NCBI GenBank assembly: GCA_965205045.1
Contig: OZ242031.1
Span: 1,736,001-1,800,000 of the forward strand
Length of the DNA: 64,000 bases
Source: UBA6522 sp965205045
Lineage (GTDB): Bacteria > Pseudomonadota > Gammaproteobacteria > Steroidobacterales > Rariloculaceae
Direction of reading: 5' to 3'
This document shows positions 15,096 through 24,228 of the stretch, one piece after another. The stretch's first letter is position 1. Each line of letters starts with the position of its first letter. Position numbers and translations under genes: made by a program. Below the pieces are notes generated by a model. That model was given only the letters and a program-made list of their open reading frames with translations. It was not told the origin of the DNA and did no database searches.

Positions 15096-18086
15096 CTAGT
15101 AGCCGTAACGCTCGCGGCGCAACCGAAATGCCTCGGCGCTGCCTTCCATGATCACGCTTACGATTTCCTTTATTTCGGGTCGATCGATGCTGCCACAGCC
15201 AAGTAGCCTGCCAAGCCGGTCTTTTGCCCCTAGCGCGACGATCAATTCGGCATCCCCGTTTACGGGAATATTCGCGTTATGCGTCGCGATGATGACTTGA
15301 CGGGAGAATTTTCGTCTGCGCAACAGATCCACGACCACGTTGTATACGTATTGGTTGTCCAGGTCATCTTCCGGTTGATCGATGATGATCGGCTGGTTCC
15401 CGGCCGAGAGCAATAGGCTCAGAATCGCGGTGCTTTTCTCGCCTACGGAGCCTGTTTCGATTGTTTTGAAGGAACCATCCGCCGCCCTGACTTGGGTCTT
15501 GACCAAGTCCTCGGGCAGAAAGCGCTCCAGTTCCTCGATTCGTATGCGCTCGCGTTGAGACATGGCGTTGAAAAAATGCTTGGTCAAACGACCTAGTGGG
15601 CCAATGATCGAGACAACCCTGGAATTTGCCTCGTTGAGGCCAGGGTGATCCTTGGCCGCAGTCTCCAAATCATCTCGGATCGCCTCAGAAAGCGCGGCAA
15701 TTCGGTCTGGGACTTGGCCGTCGGCAGCGAATACGTATTTGCATAGTACGGCCCAGTCGCGTTCTTGCATCCTTGCGCCCCCAAACCATTGTTCGCGCCG
15801 CCCTTCGAAATCGTCACGATCCCGAAACGGCAACACCTCAAGACGGACGTCCGCGTCCATGGATTCCAGCGATTGCGCTTGCTCGCGACGGCAGGCTAAG
15901 CGCGATTCATGCGTTTCAACAAGCCGCAAGCGTGTTTCGCGAAAAGACTTGGCTGTCTCTTCTTGCTGTCTGTCCAAGTTCCGCAGCGCAGCCAACTCGC
16001 GTTCGAGTTGTGCTCTCCGCTGGAGCAGTTTCTCATGCTGGGCGAAATCAATACCTCGCTCGGCCATTTCGCTCCGCAGTGCTTCGTAGTCCGAACGTAC
16101 TTGGTTGTATTCGTCTTGCCACTGCTCGGCTTGCTCCTCGATAATGGCCGTGCGCAATTTTCTTGATTCCTCGGCCTGTGAACGTAGTACCTGTACTGTG
16201 GCTACTCGGGCCGCGCTGACGCGGTCAGCCACGCTGCGCAACCACGGAGTGTCAGCGGCGGACTGCAAGCCACGGTCATTCTCATGCTGCGTGAGCCCAT
16301 CGGCCTCATCTTCGACTCGCTCGGCGATATTCAATAACTCGTCGAGACGATCTTTCAACCACGTGCGTTGACGTTCGAAGGCATCGAAACGCTCAAGCAC
16401 CTCCTTCCGACCGCCACCTTGCACATAGGCGATTTGGTCTTTCACCGTCTGCAGCTCGGTCTCAATTGGCGCCAGCCTGGCCGCCCGCGCGTCGAGACGT
16501 CTTCGGGTTGCTTGTAGCTGCGTCAGGGTTTCCAGCAATTGCCGCCGGTCGCTCTCGATTTGCCGCAGCCGATCGGCGTCGATCAGCCCGTCCAGTTCCC
16601 TTCGCTGTGAAGTTGGGCTCCGGGCGATCCTGGCGATCTGCCTCTGCGACAGGATTCGCGGCGAAACCAAGCTGCGCACGTCCAGTTGCACTGGCTGATC
16701 AGCCACTTGGTCTGAGTCCAGGGCGACGCCGAAACTGCTTACTGATCGATGGACACGGTACGGGCGCTCCGATATCACCATTTCGACCGCGATTTCGTGA
16801 TTGGGAAGCAATGTACCCTTCGTGTGCCCGAAGTCACGCTCGCCCTTCGCTGTGAGCACCGAAAGGACAGAATCATTGGCGCCACCGGGCTCATCGTCTC
16901 GAAGATCCTGGCCGCGAGCGCGGTCGAGCGCGTACCGCAAGTATTCAATCACGGTTGACTTGCCGGTACCCCGGCCGCCTATCAACGTCGTAAGGCACGG
17001 ATTGAACGCTATTTCGATATCTTCAAAGAAGTCCGTGTGCCGGACACATATCCGCTCGATTCTTGGATAGGAACGGCTCGGAGGGCCTTCCGCCTGCCGG
17101 CGCAGACGCGACTGCGGATCCAGCAGCGCCAAGCGGATTCCCTCCACATCCGGTACTTCCATCTTCAGCCAAGTGTAGGAACTGCCGATGGCGTCGTAGT
17201 TGCGAGGATCGGAGCTTTCGACGAGCGGCCAGTGTTTTTGCTCGCGGTAGCGGCGCTTCTGTTGATCCGAAAGAGTGTCCCAATTCTGGGAGCGGCGCGC
17301 TGCGGCCCACCGGCACAACAGTTCCTTGAAAGCTGGAGGAAGGCGGTTGAAATCCCGGACTGCTTGAAATCCATGCCAATCCCGGCGAGTAATGACGCGT
17401 TGCCGCAAATGGCCCTTCATCTCGTCCCACAGCGATGTCGCAACGGTGACCCCCCGGAGCGCCCCGCCGCCGATCACCTCCCGCGAAACACCCTTACGGT
17501 TGTCGGCGTGCGCGGGGAGTATTACGAACGACAAATCGCGATCGCCGGAGGGCGGTCGGCAGAACTCGTACAGGCGGTCCAGAAAATTCACCATGGACTG
17601 TCCGGTGGCTCGCGGTGTTCCCGATGCCGGATCGAAGCGGTCACTTGGTCCAAAAACGTGAGAAATCGCACGGTCGATTTCATCGGGATCGGTCTCTCTG
17701 GCAAAGATGACCAAGAAATGAATAGGTCGCTCGCCTCCGACGGAAAACTCCACGCCGGGGAGAATGGCCGGCATCGTCAGGTCTTGGTCTCCCGCTTGGC
17801 GCTCCAGCGTCTCGAACTGCGATTTAAGGTAACGGTATCCGTCAATGCTGTTGTGATCCGTCAACGCGACGAGGTCCATCCCCTCGCCATTTGCAGCGTT
17901 CCGACACGCATCGACGAAGCGTTCAGCTATTTCCGCAAGTCGCTGCGGCTTCGATTTCCGTAGGGCCTCGATCGCCGCCCGGATATCTTCACCGAACTTC
18001 TTTTCGCCGTCGAAAGGCGTATGGACATGTAAGTCGCACCGCAGCCATCGGGCTCCCGGCTCCACATTGCCCACCGTCGTCGTCAT
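15096..18086 (-). CDS. TrlF-type PHP-domain and SMC-like AAA ATPase
   Basis: The 996-aa protein has an N-terminal PHP metallo-phosphoesterase domain (CDLHVHTPFDG at 17-27, ALTDHNSIDGY at 74-84). An SMC/RecF-like ATPase follows, with Walker A GGRGTGKST at 370-378, a long charged coiled-coil middle (about 480-780), an ABC signature-like TGSVGEKSTAILSLLLSAG, Walker B PIIIDQPEDDLDN and an H-loop ATHNANIPV near the end. This architecture is that of the TrlF family. PHP domains cut phosphoesters, and such ATPases are common in mobile defence-type islands. Start choice is supported by GAGGTG seven bases before the ATG at 18086. It is the first gene of a two-gene operon with the AlbA_2 protein. Confidence 0.85.
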   Translation of the reverse strand: MTTTVGNVEPGARWLRCDLHVHTPFDGEKKFGEDIRAAIEALRKSKPQRLAEIAERFVDACRNAANGEGMDLVALTDHNSIDGYRYLKSQFETLERQAGDQDLTMPAILPGVEFSVGGERPIHFLVIFARETDPDEIDRAISHVFGPSDRFDPASGTPRATGQSMVNFLDRLYEFCRPPSGDRDLSFVILPAHADNRKGVSREVIGGGALRGVTVATSLWDEMKGHLRQRVITRRDWHGFQAVRDFNRLPPAFKELLCRWAAARRSQNWDTLSDQQKRRYREQKHWPLVESSDPRNYDAIGSSYTWLKMEVPDVEGIRLALLDPQSRLRRQAEGPPSRSYPRIERICVRHTDFFEDIEIAFNPCLTTLIGGRGTGKSTVIEYLRYALDRARGQDLRDDEPGGANDSVLSVLTAKGERDFGHTKGTLLPNHEIAVEMVISERPYRVHRSVSSFGVALDSDQVADQPVQLDVRSLVSPRILSQRQIARIARSPTSQRRELDGLIDADRLRQIESDRRQLLETLTQLQATRRRLDARAARLAPIETELQTVKDQIAYVQGGGRKEVLERFDAFERQRTWLKDRLDELLNIAERVEDEADGLTQHENDRGLQSAADTPWLRSVADRVSAARVATVQVLRSQAEESRKLRTAIIEEQAEQWQDEYNQVRSDYEALRSEMAERGIDFAQHEKLLQRRAQLERELAALRNLDRQQEETAKSFRETRLRLVETHESRLACRREQAQSLESMDADVRLEVLPFRDRDDFEGRREQWFGGARMQERDWAVLCKYVFAADGQVPDRIAALSEAIRDDLETAAKDHPGLNEANSRVVSIIGPLGRLTKHFFNAMSQRERIRIEELERFLPEDLVKTQVRAADGSFKTIETGSVGEKSTAILSLLLSAGNQPIIIDQPEDDLDNQYVYNVVVDLLRRRKFSRQVIIATHNANIPVNGDAELIVALGAKDRLGRLLGCGSIDRPEIKEIVSVIMEGSAEAFRLRRERYGY

Positions 18087-18229
18087 TCAGTCACCTCGTT
18101 CATGCTTGAGCGATGAGCGAGTGGGTTTCGCTCGTGCGCAAGGACTGCCCGCCATCGTTATCGTCAAACTACTGTACTTGTCAGGATCCATTCGGACAGC
18201 AAGGGCATGGAGGCAAGAGAGTAACCGGC

Positions 18230-18400
18230 TCATTCAGGATCATACAAGCTGCCTTCGCCGATCGAGCGTCCGGCATCCCCGGCAGGGATTGAAGGATTAC
18301 CTGCAAGTGCCCGAGTATGGACACGTTGCGACACGTCGCCTGCCGCCAGCAGGAAGACGTTCGGTTCCTGGAGCGGGTTGGCCGGCGGTGCGGTAGACTG
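18230..18400 (-). pseudogene. Decayed N-terminal fragment of a RES toxin gene
   Basis: Minus-strand residues NPLQEPNVFLLAAGDVSQRVH, then TRALAGNPSIPAG, align with the intact RES toxin (LPDPNAFLLAAGEVLHRVH, ARTLAGNAFNPCLGG). The conserved His-Arg pair is changed to Gln-Arg, the Gly-rich segment is out of register and a stop follows at 18230. It lies between the TrlF gene and ibaG; the rest of 18087-18434 contains no other recognisable gene. Confidence 0.7.
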
Positions 18401-18434
18401 TGCGCCTCTCAAACTCGCAGGTTGCAGGCGACCC

Positions 18435-18683
18435 ATGGATCCACAGGAAATTGCCAGATTGATCGAGGCCGGGTTGCCCGGATGCCGGGCCGAAGTCCGG
18501 ACCGACGGTCAGGGGCACTACGAAGCGCTGGTCATCGCGGACGAGTTCGCCGGCCTGCGCAGCGTGCCTCGCCACCAACGCGTCTACGCGACCCTGGGCG
18601 ACCGCGTGGGCGGTGAGATTCATGCGCTGGCGCTGAAGACCTTCACGCCGGAGGAGTGGCGGGAAAGAGCCGGCGGGTCCTAG
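18435..18683 (+). CDS. ibaG: BolA/IbaG-family protein
   Basis: The 82-aa protein has the BolA fold signature (GHYEALVIADEFAGLRSVPR, then HQRVYATLGD, then ALALKTFTPEEW). It lies directly upstream of murA, the conserved place of ibaG in gammaproteobacteria. BolA/IbaG proteins bind monothiol glutaredoxins and Fe-S clusters. The conserved His in RHQRVY is present. Start is the ATG at 18435. Confidence 0.85.
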   Translation: MDPQEIARLIEAGLPGCRAEVRTDGQGHYEALVIADEFAGLRSVPRHQRVYATLGDRVGGEIHALALKTFTPEEWRERAGGS

Positions 18684-18755
18684 TGCCGGATCCGGCTGAC
18701 AACCGCGGACCGGTGCGACCGCAAGCGTCGAGCCGCGCCTGAGCGGATCGCGGAT

Positions 18756-20015
18756 TTGGACAAGCTGGAAGTCATCGGCGGCACGCGCCTGTCCGGCGAG
18801 GCCACGATATCCGGCGCCAAGAACGCGGCCCTGCCCATTCTGGCCGCCTCGCTGCTGGCCGAGAAGCCGGTGGTCCTCCAGAACATCCCCTCGCTCAATG
18901 ACGTCACCACGACGGTCCGGCTGCTGCGCCGCATCGGCCTCGATATCGACTTCAACGGCCAGTCCAAAATCGAAGTAACTCCGTCGAATATCGATCGCTT
19001 CGAAGCGCCGTACGATCTGGTCAAGACCATGCGCGCGTCCGTGCTGGTGCTTGGTCCGCTCCTGGGTCGCTACGGCCGCGCCGATGTTTCCCTGCCGGGA
19101 GGCTGCGCCATCGGCGCGCGGCCCGTAAACCTCCACGTCTCGGGATTGCGCGCGCTGGGCGCGGACATCGGCATCGAGAACGGCAACATCCGTGCCCGCG
19201 CCAGCCGCCTGCGCGGCGCGCGGATCGTTCTCGACACCGTCACCGTCACCGGCACGGAAAACCTGATGATGGCCGCCGTGCTGGCCCGCGGCGAATCGGT
19301 CATCGAGAACGCGGCCCGTGAACCGGAAGTCGTCGATCTGGCGGAGTTCCTGGTCCGACTGGGCGCCGTCATCGAAGGCGCCGGCACCAACACCATCCGT
19401 ATCCAGGGCGTCGAAAGCCTGGGCGGCGCGCGCTACACGGTGCTGCCCGACCGCATCGAAAGCGGCACCTATCTGGTATCGGGGGCCATCACCGGCGGCA
19501 GGATCCGCATCAACCGGACCCGGCCGAACCACCTGGATGCCGTCGTGGCCAAGCTGGTCGATGCCGGCGCCTTCATCAGGTCCGGCGCCGACTGGGTCGC
19601 CCTGGACATGAACGGAGAGCGCCCCCGGGCGGTAGACCTGCGCACCTCCCCCTATCCGGGCTTCCCCACCGACATGCAGGCCCAGTTCTGCGCCCTGAAC
19701 GCCATCGCCACCGGCGCCGGCGTCATCACCGAAACCGTGTTCGAAAACCGCTTCACCCATGCACTGGAACTGCAGCGAATGGGCGCCGACCTCAGCGTCG
19801 AAGGCAACACGGTAATCAGCCGCGGCGTCACCGACCTCACGGGCGCACCCGTCATGGCCACCGACCTGCGCGCCTCCGCCTCCCTGGTCCTGGCCGGCCT
19901 GGCCGCCACCGGCCGCACCGTCATCGACCGCATCTACCACATCGACCGCGGCTACGAACGAATAGAAGAAAAACTCTCCCAGCTAGGCGCCCACATCAAA
20001 CGCCTCCACACGTGA
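18756..20015 (+). CDS. murA: UDP-N-acetylglucosamine 1-carboxyvinyltransferase
   Basis: This 419-aa enzyme transfers enolpyruvate from PEP to UDP-GlcNAc, the first committed step of peptidoglycan synthesis. The catalytic loop PGGCAIGARP (about 113-122) keeps the Cys attacked by fosfomycin. Other family motifs are GAKNAALPIL near residue 20, TGTENLMMAA near 163 and YPGFPTDMQAQF near 300. The start is TTG at 18756 (MDKLEVIGG); no ATG or GTG gives a full N-terminus. It is preceded by ibaG (73-base gap). Confidence 0.95.
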   Translation: MDKLEVIGGTRLSGEATISGAKNAALPILAASLLAEKPVVLQNIPSLNDVTTTVRLLRRIGLDIDFNGQSKIEVTPSNIDRFEAPYDLVKTMRASVLVLGPLLGRYGRADVSLPGGCAIGARPVNLHVSGLRALGADIGIENGNIRARASRLRGARIVLDTVTVTGTENLMMAAVLARGESVIENAAREPEVVDLAEFLVRLGAVIEGAGTNTIRIQGVESLGGARYTVLPDRIESGTYLVSGAITGGRIRINRTRPNHLDAVVAKLVDAGAFIRSGADWVALDMNGERPRAVDLRTSPYPGFPTDMQAQFCALNAIATGAGVITETVFENRFTHALELQRMGADLSVEGNTVISRGVTDLTGAPVMATDLRASASLVLAGLAATGRTVIDRIYHIDRGYERIEEKLSQLGAHIKRLHT

Positions 20016-20020
20016 CCCCG

Positions 20021-20092
20021 CCCACAGAGATCGTGTGCGCGCAATACCCTCGCCAGCCCACAGAGGAGGTGTGTGTGCAATGCCCTCGCCAG
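20021..20092 (+). repeat. 36-bp tandem repeat, two copies
   Basis: Copy 1 (20021-20056) and copy 2 (20057-20092) both begin CCCACAGAG and end CCCTCGCCAG, with a few differences between. They lie just after the murA stop. They are not inverted and have no T-run, so they do not look like a terminator. Function unknown. Confidence 0.7.
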
Positions 20093-20148
20093 CGTCGTGG
20101 GGCGACAAGCGGGCCAGGGATGGCCATTAGCGTGGAATCCTGAGACGT

Positions 20149-20553
20149 GTGTCGCAGAAATTGGATTCCCAGCCATTCCTGGACTTCGACGTTCCGATCC
20201 GCAACGCCATTGAGCATGTTATGATGCCTCCACGTTCCTATACGGATACCGCCAAACATCAGCGCGATGCATTCAACGCAATTCACGAAAAGATGTGTAC
20301 AGGCCAATTGCGTGTGAGTGGGAGGGAAAGCGATGTGCAACCGCTCAGACTCATCGAGCCTGAGCAGTGCGCCAATCTTGAACCCTATGAGAACATTGTG
20401 CGTGACACGCCATTCTCTGCAGCCCCGGAGGGCGTGTGGTTCATATTGCGTACCCCTCGCACCACAAATCCGGAAACAGACAAACCTATCGGGCCAACGT
20501 TCTCGGCGCTACGCGTACCGGGTCGCGAGCTTTACCGGATATGGCCAGAGTAA
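20149..20553 (+). CDS. Hypothetical protein
   Basis: The 134-aa product from a GTG at 20149 is soluble and not recognised. It has a compact middle (YTDTAKHQRDAFNAIHEKM) and an ordered end (GVWFILRTPRTTNPETDKP, then ALRVPGRELYRIWPE). Base composition is lower in GC than the murA gene before it. A shorter start at the ATG at 20224 is possible. It is followed on the same strand by a DNA glycosylase gene, 90 bases on; shared transcription is possible. Confidence 0.5.
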   Translation: MSQKLDSQPFLDFDVPIRNAIEHVMMPPRSYTDTAKHQRDAFNAIHEKMCTGQLRVSGRESDVQPLRLIEPEQCANLEPYENIVRDTPFSAAPEGVWFILRTPRTTNPETDKPIGPTFSALRVPGRELYRIWPE

Positions 20554-20643
20554 AAATGCCCCGAAGTGAGTACCCGTTAACCCAATCGAATGCTCGGCTT
20601 CGCCTTTGGCGCGCCTACACGGTGTGAAGTTTCGATTGCCGCC

Positions 20644-21177
20644 ATGAACGCCACCGTATCCGTCGAAGCGCTTCCCGACTTGCTCAGGCCCGGTCTACAC
20701 CTCGTCGTTTGCGGCACCGCCGCAGGAAAACGCTCAGCCGCTCAGGGAGCGTACTACAAGGATTCCCGGAACAAGTTTTGGTCGATTCTGGCCGCCACTG
20801 GGCTGACGCCCTGTCGTCTGGCTCCGCACGAGTACGAACGGCTCCTGGAATTCGACATAGGGCTGACCGACCTTGCCAAGCACGTCAGCGGGGGCGACGA
20901 CAGCCTTCGGGCCACGCATTATGATGTTGACAGATTTCGCGACAAGATCAGGAACGCGTGTCCCCGTGTGCTGGCTTTTAATGGCAAGACTGCAGCATCG
21001 ATTCATTTTCAAGTCCAGACCAAGAACATCGACTACGGTCACCAACCCAACGGCATTCAAGGCACGGTTGTGTTCGTGCTTCCCAGCACATCTGGAAGGG
21101 CGCGCGCCTATTGGAAGCCCTACTACTGGCACGCATGCGCCAGTTACATCCAGAGAATTCTTTCCGAGCTGGGGTGA
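20644..21177 (+). CDS. Uracil-DNA glycosylase superfamily protein (mismatch-specific, Mug/TDG-like)
   Basis: The protein has the N-terminal UDG motif in the form CGTAAGKRSAAQGAYYKDSR, then NKFWSIL, a second active-site segment VLPSTSGRARAYW, and the conserved GLTDLAK. This variant, CGTAAG rather than the CGxNPG of Mug, occurs in annotated mismatch-specific DNA glycosylases that remove uracil or thymine from G mispairs. The frame is open from 20590, but I take the ATG at 20644 (MNATVSVEALPDLL), giving 177 aa. It is followed after 3 bases by a membrane-protein gene. Confidence 0.75.
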   Translation: MNATVSVEALPDLLRPGLHLVVCGTAAGKRSAAQGAYYKDSRNKFWSILAATGLTPCRLAPHEYERLLEFDIGLTDLAKHVSGGDDSLRATHYDVDRFRDKIRNACPRVLAFNGKTAASIHFQVQTKNIDYGHQPNGIQGTVVFVLPSTSGRARAYWKPYYWHACASYIQRILSELG

Positions 21178-21180
21178 ACG

Positions 21181-21801
21181 GTGCCATACTTCACCAATGT
21201 TGCCCAATGCAGGCTTCGACAGTGGGTCCGTCAAATACCCCTCCAACTGTTCAGGTGCCATCCGGCCGCTGCCTTGGCCCTGTTGCTGGGCAGCTTCATT
21301 GCGAGCGTATCGATACTCGTGATCGACGCCCAAGCTCCTCTGTACGCCACTTTGTCTGCAATTCTGTTTCTGCCAAACTGGGTCTGGCCCGGCGTACTGT
21401 TGGAGGGTATCCGGGCCCACCATGGGACCGACCTCCGTCGGCGATGCAATACGGTATGGGCATGCATCGCTTGCGAGATCCTTATCGATGCTGTCCTCTT
21501 GACGATACTGGCAGAGTTGGCGGACAGCCTCCGCTTTGCGGCCATTCTCGAGACCGTCGGCTGGTGCACAGTCTCGGCGATTGCTCTTTGGGTTAGCTGG
21601 ACTGTCGCGAAATCGCTGGTGGAAGCCGAGGACCGATGGTACACCCCCTCCACGCGGGTAATCGGCACGTTCGTCCAATTTCTCTTTCTTCCCTTGTGCG
21701 TCTTCGTCCTGCAACGACGCGCTCAGGGGCTGGCTGCTTTCGTCATTGAATCGGCGACGATTCCCAACGATCAGAAGCCAGCCCGGAATCGGGCCTCGTG
21801 A
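21181..21801 (+). CDS. Hypothetical membrane protein
   Basis: The 206-aa product (GTG start at 21181) has about four hydrophobic segments: AAALALLLGSFIASVSILVI, ATLSAILFLPNWVWPGVLL, a weaker pair around residues 97-135, and VIGTFVQFLFLPLCVFVL. It therefore sits in the inner membrane. I recognise no family. It starts 3 bases after the glycosylase stop, so the two are likely co-transcribed. The IS5-type element begins 58 bases after its end. Confidence 0.5.
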   Translation: MPYFTNVAQCRLRQWVRQIPLQLFRCHPAAALALLLGSFIASVSILVIDAQAPLYATLSAILFLPNWVWPGVLLEGIRAHHGTDLRRRCNTVWACIACEILIDAVLLTILAELADSLRFAAILETVGWCTVSAIALWVSWTVAKSLVEAEDRWYTPSTRVIGTFVQFLFLPLCVFVLQRRAQGLAAFVIESATIPNDQKPARNRAS

Positions 21802-21859
21802 TGGTCAACTAAGGACAAGTTGGCATTTGTCTCCAGTCCTTAGATCCTGCTAGTGACTA

Positions 21860-22718
21860 GAAGCCATCTCACAAATATTTCTTGGCCAGAATCATGAACG
21901 TGGCGAACTTGAGAAAGGCCACGAAGTTTTCGAAGTGACGCTCGTACCGGGTGACTATCCGGCGGTAGTTCTGCAGCCATGCGAACAGCCGTTCGACCTT
22001 CCAGCGGCGCTTGTAGCGCCGCAGCACCCGCCCATCCTGGGTCTTGGGCTTGGTGCGGTTGGCCCGGTGAGGCGCGATGAGCGTCACCCCCAGCTTCGCG
22101 CATTCCCCGTCCAACGGGTCGCTGTCGTAGGCCTTGTCGCCGATCAGGCGCTCCGGCACGGCTTCTGTCGAACGCGCGTCGATCGACCCGATCACGAACT
22201 TGGTCTCGTGCGGCGAGGCGCTGCCCGCGCACACCGACACCGGCAGCCCGGAACGCTCGGCTATCATCATGATTTTACAACCCTTTCCGCGCTTGGTCTT
22301 GCCGACCCCGGCGCCCCCTTTTTGGCCGCGCTGAAGCTGCCGTCGATGAAGCATTCGCTCATGTCGACCCCGCCGCGCCGCTCCAAGTCCCGGGTCAAAA
22401 CATCCACCAACCGGTCCATGACGCCCGCCTTGCGCCATTGCTGGAAGCGGCGGTGGCAGGTCTGGTACGGCGGATAGCGGTCGGGCATCTCCGACCAGGG
22501 TGCGCCCGTGCGCAAGATCCACAAAATGCCGTTCAAAACGTCCCGGGAATCCCGCCAAGGGCGGCCCCGGCCGTCCGGCCGGCGGGGCAATGCGGGCAGC
22601 AAGGGCTCGATGAACGCCCACTGGGCGTCGTTGAGGTCGCGCAACATGGGAAACTCCGATCATCTTCATAATCGGGGTTGGAATGCTATCATAACTTCCT
22701 GATTTATGAGATAGCTTC
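21860..22718 (-). mobile_element. IS5-family (IS427-type) insertion sequence, apparently complete
   Basis: Terminal inverted repeats GAAGCYATCTCAYAAAT lie at 21860-21876 and 22702-22718. Each is flanked by TA inside a CTAG-like target (CTA before, TAG after), as expected for IS427-type elements. The element is 859 bp and encodes one transposase in two overlapping frames. Confidence 0.85.
21869..22647 (-). CDS. IS5-family transposase, two frames joined by -1 frameshift
   Basis: The first frame (22647-22267) begins MLRDLNDAQWAFIEPLLP and carries the N-terminal DUF4096-like domain and the first DDE Asp (FIDGSFSAAKKG). The second frame continues GGAGVGKTKRGKGCKIM, LIGDKAYDSD (second Asp) and ends with the Glu region RRWKVERLFAWLQNYRR. 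The frames overlap at AAAAAGGGGG (minus strand, 22323-22314). A -1 slip there joins them into one DDE transposase of about 260 aa, the usual expression mode in this IS group. All three catalytic acids are visible, so the element may be active. Confidence 0.85.
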
Positions 22719-22820
22719 TAGTATGAACGGCCGCGGGTAACTCGTAGACCCTCTTGTATGAGTTGGCGTGCCCCCGGAAAGTCAGGGACATTGGGCTCCA
22801 CCTCTGTCCGACGGCATTGC

Positions 22821-23813
22821 CTATCGCATATATCTCGCCACAGCGCCTTTTTCGGCCCGGGCGGCAGCGCTGTAATGCGCGACCATTGCGGCGGACTTCC
22901 AGTGGCCAGCGTGCATGACATCGTGGGTTGAGGCGCCCCTACGGGTCAATTCCACGGCCAACCCGACCCGCCCTGAGTGGGCGGTAATGCGCTTCGCAAT
23001 CCCAGCGGCCATTGCGGCGTCGCTTAACCGGCGGGACAGGCTGGCTCCCGTGAGTCCTCCGAATACTCGTCTATCAGGGTGCCGGTCACCGCCGTTTTTT
23101 TGCCGCAGGCGATCTATGGCGTCGGCGAACGGACCATTGACGTAACGGACGTCCGTGTCGGCCCCGTCCGGGTTGGTCTTGGAGAATCGAACGCGGATCA
23201 CCATGCCTCGGCCGTCCGCAGCGTGATCCAGATCGCCCCACGTCAGCGCCGCAGCCTCGGCGCGGCGCAGGGCGCCGATAAACAATACGGAAACGAGGGC
23301 CGCGTCCACCAGCGACCGGCGCAACGCGCGCGAGACCGACTCGCGGCGGCCGTCCGAATACTTCCTCGGCGTGGCGGCCGCGCCGAGAATGGCCGCCGCT
23401 TCATCGGCTAACAGGGGGTTGGCGCGACCCCTGCCTCGACTCCCAGCCCCACGCCGAAATTGATTCAGGGCTGCCGCGGTGAGAGGGCCGTCAGGACATT
23501 GCCGGCCACGCACCTTGGCGAGGAAACGCACGGCCTTGACCGCCAGCGTGGCGCTGGCCATCGCCAAGCCGCGCTCGAACAGGCTGTCGATGTACCGGGC
23601 CAGCGATGCGTCGTTAAAGGACGAGGCGTTTCTGTCCAACCATTCCTTCAGGCGGAACAGCGCGTCCGCGTAGGCACGCCGGGTGTTTACAGCAATTGAA
23701 GGGTTCCGGCGTACCGAGGCATCAATGTCCGCCTTGTCGAGGCAATGAATGCGCTGGACAAGAATCGGCGATTGGAAGGAAACGGATACACCCAATAAGG
23801 ACAGCGAGGACAT
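22821..23813 (-). CDS. Tyrosine recombinase / phage-type integrase
   Basis: From the ATG at 23813 (MSSLSLLGVS) the protein is 330 aa. It has a SAM-like N-terminal DNA-binding domain (NTRRAYADALFRLKEWLD) and a catalytic domain. Visible catalytic residues are Arg in IGALRRAEAAALTWGDL, the H-x-x-R box as ITAHSGRVGLAVEL, and His/Trp then Tyr in HAGHWKSAAMVAHY. It should catalyse site-specific strand exchange. The frame is open further upstream to 24023 but without similarity. No tRNA or clear attachment-site pair is visible, so I cannot say which element it mobilised. Confidence 0.85.
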   Translation of the reverse strand: MSSLSLLGVSVSFQSPILVQRIHCLDKADIDASVRRNPSIAVNTRRAYADALFRLKEWLDRNASSFNDASLARYIDSLFERGLAMASATLAVKAVRFLAKVRGRQCPDGPLTAAALNQFRRGAGSRGRGRANPLLADEAAAILGAAATPRKYSDGRRESVSRALRRSLVDAALVSVLFIGALRRAEAAALTWGDLDHAADGRGMVIRVRFSKTNPDGADTDVRYVNGPFADAIDRLRQKNGGDRHPDRRVFGGLTGASLSRRLSDAAMAAGIAKRITAHSGRVGLAVELTRRGASTHDVMHAGHWKSAAMVAHYSAAARAEKGAVARYMR

Positions 23814-23923
23814 CTCATGCACCTGCAAACAAAAGAACTGGGTGCAAACGATGCACAAGTTCACCAGCGCATCAAGGTGCAGGAAAGGCTGACGCTTACC
23901 CGCCAGATTGTGGGCGATACCGG

Positions 23924-23953
23924 TATTTATCAAACACGCTGACCGGTTGTCAA
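23924..23953 (-). promoter_or_regulatory. Candidate sigma70 promoter of the integrase
   Basis: Minus strand TTGACA (23953-23948), 18-base spacer, TAAATA (23929-23924), leaving a leader of about 100 bases before the integrase ATG. The -35 box is perfect and the -10 is weak. Apart from this, 23814-24228 shows no gene. Confidence 0.45.
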
Positions 23954-24228
23954 GCCCTTTTGGCTCACGATTTCCGCCGTGTTCGCTCCTGTTCCGCGAT
24001 TTTGTGCTGCCGGATCGTTTCAAGCCCCTTCGATTTGGACTCCTTACCCGCCCAATGCCACCGATACATACCGGTATCGAATGCGCAACCCCGGAGAACG
24101 CGCCTTATGCGAACTGAATTTGGAATATTCATTTTGTCGGCAGCGGAAAGCCTTTTCCCTCCGTGGGTTAGCAGCAATAGCCCGGCGCCTGTGCGCCGGT
24201 TGTTATCCGCAAAGGGAGGAAATCAACA

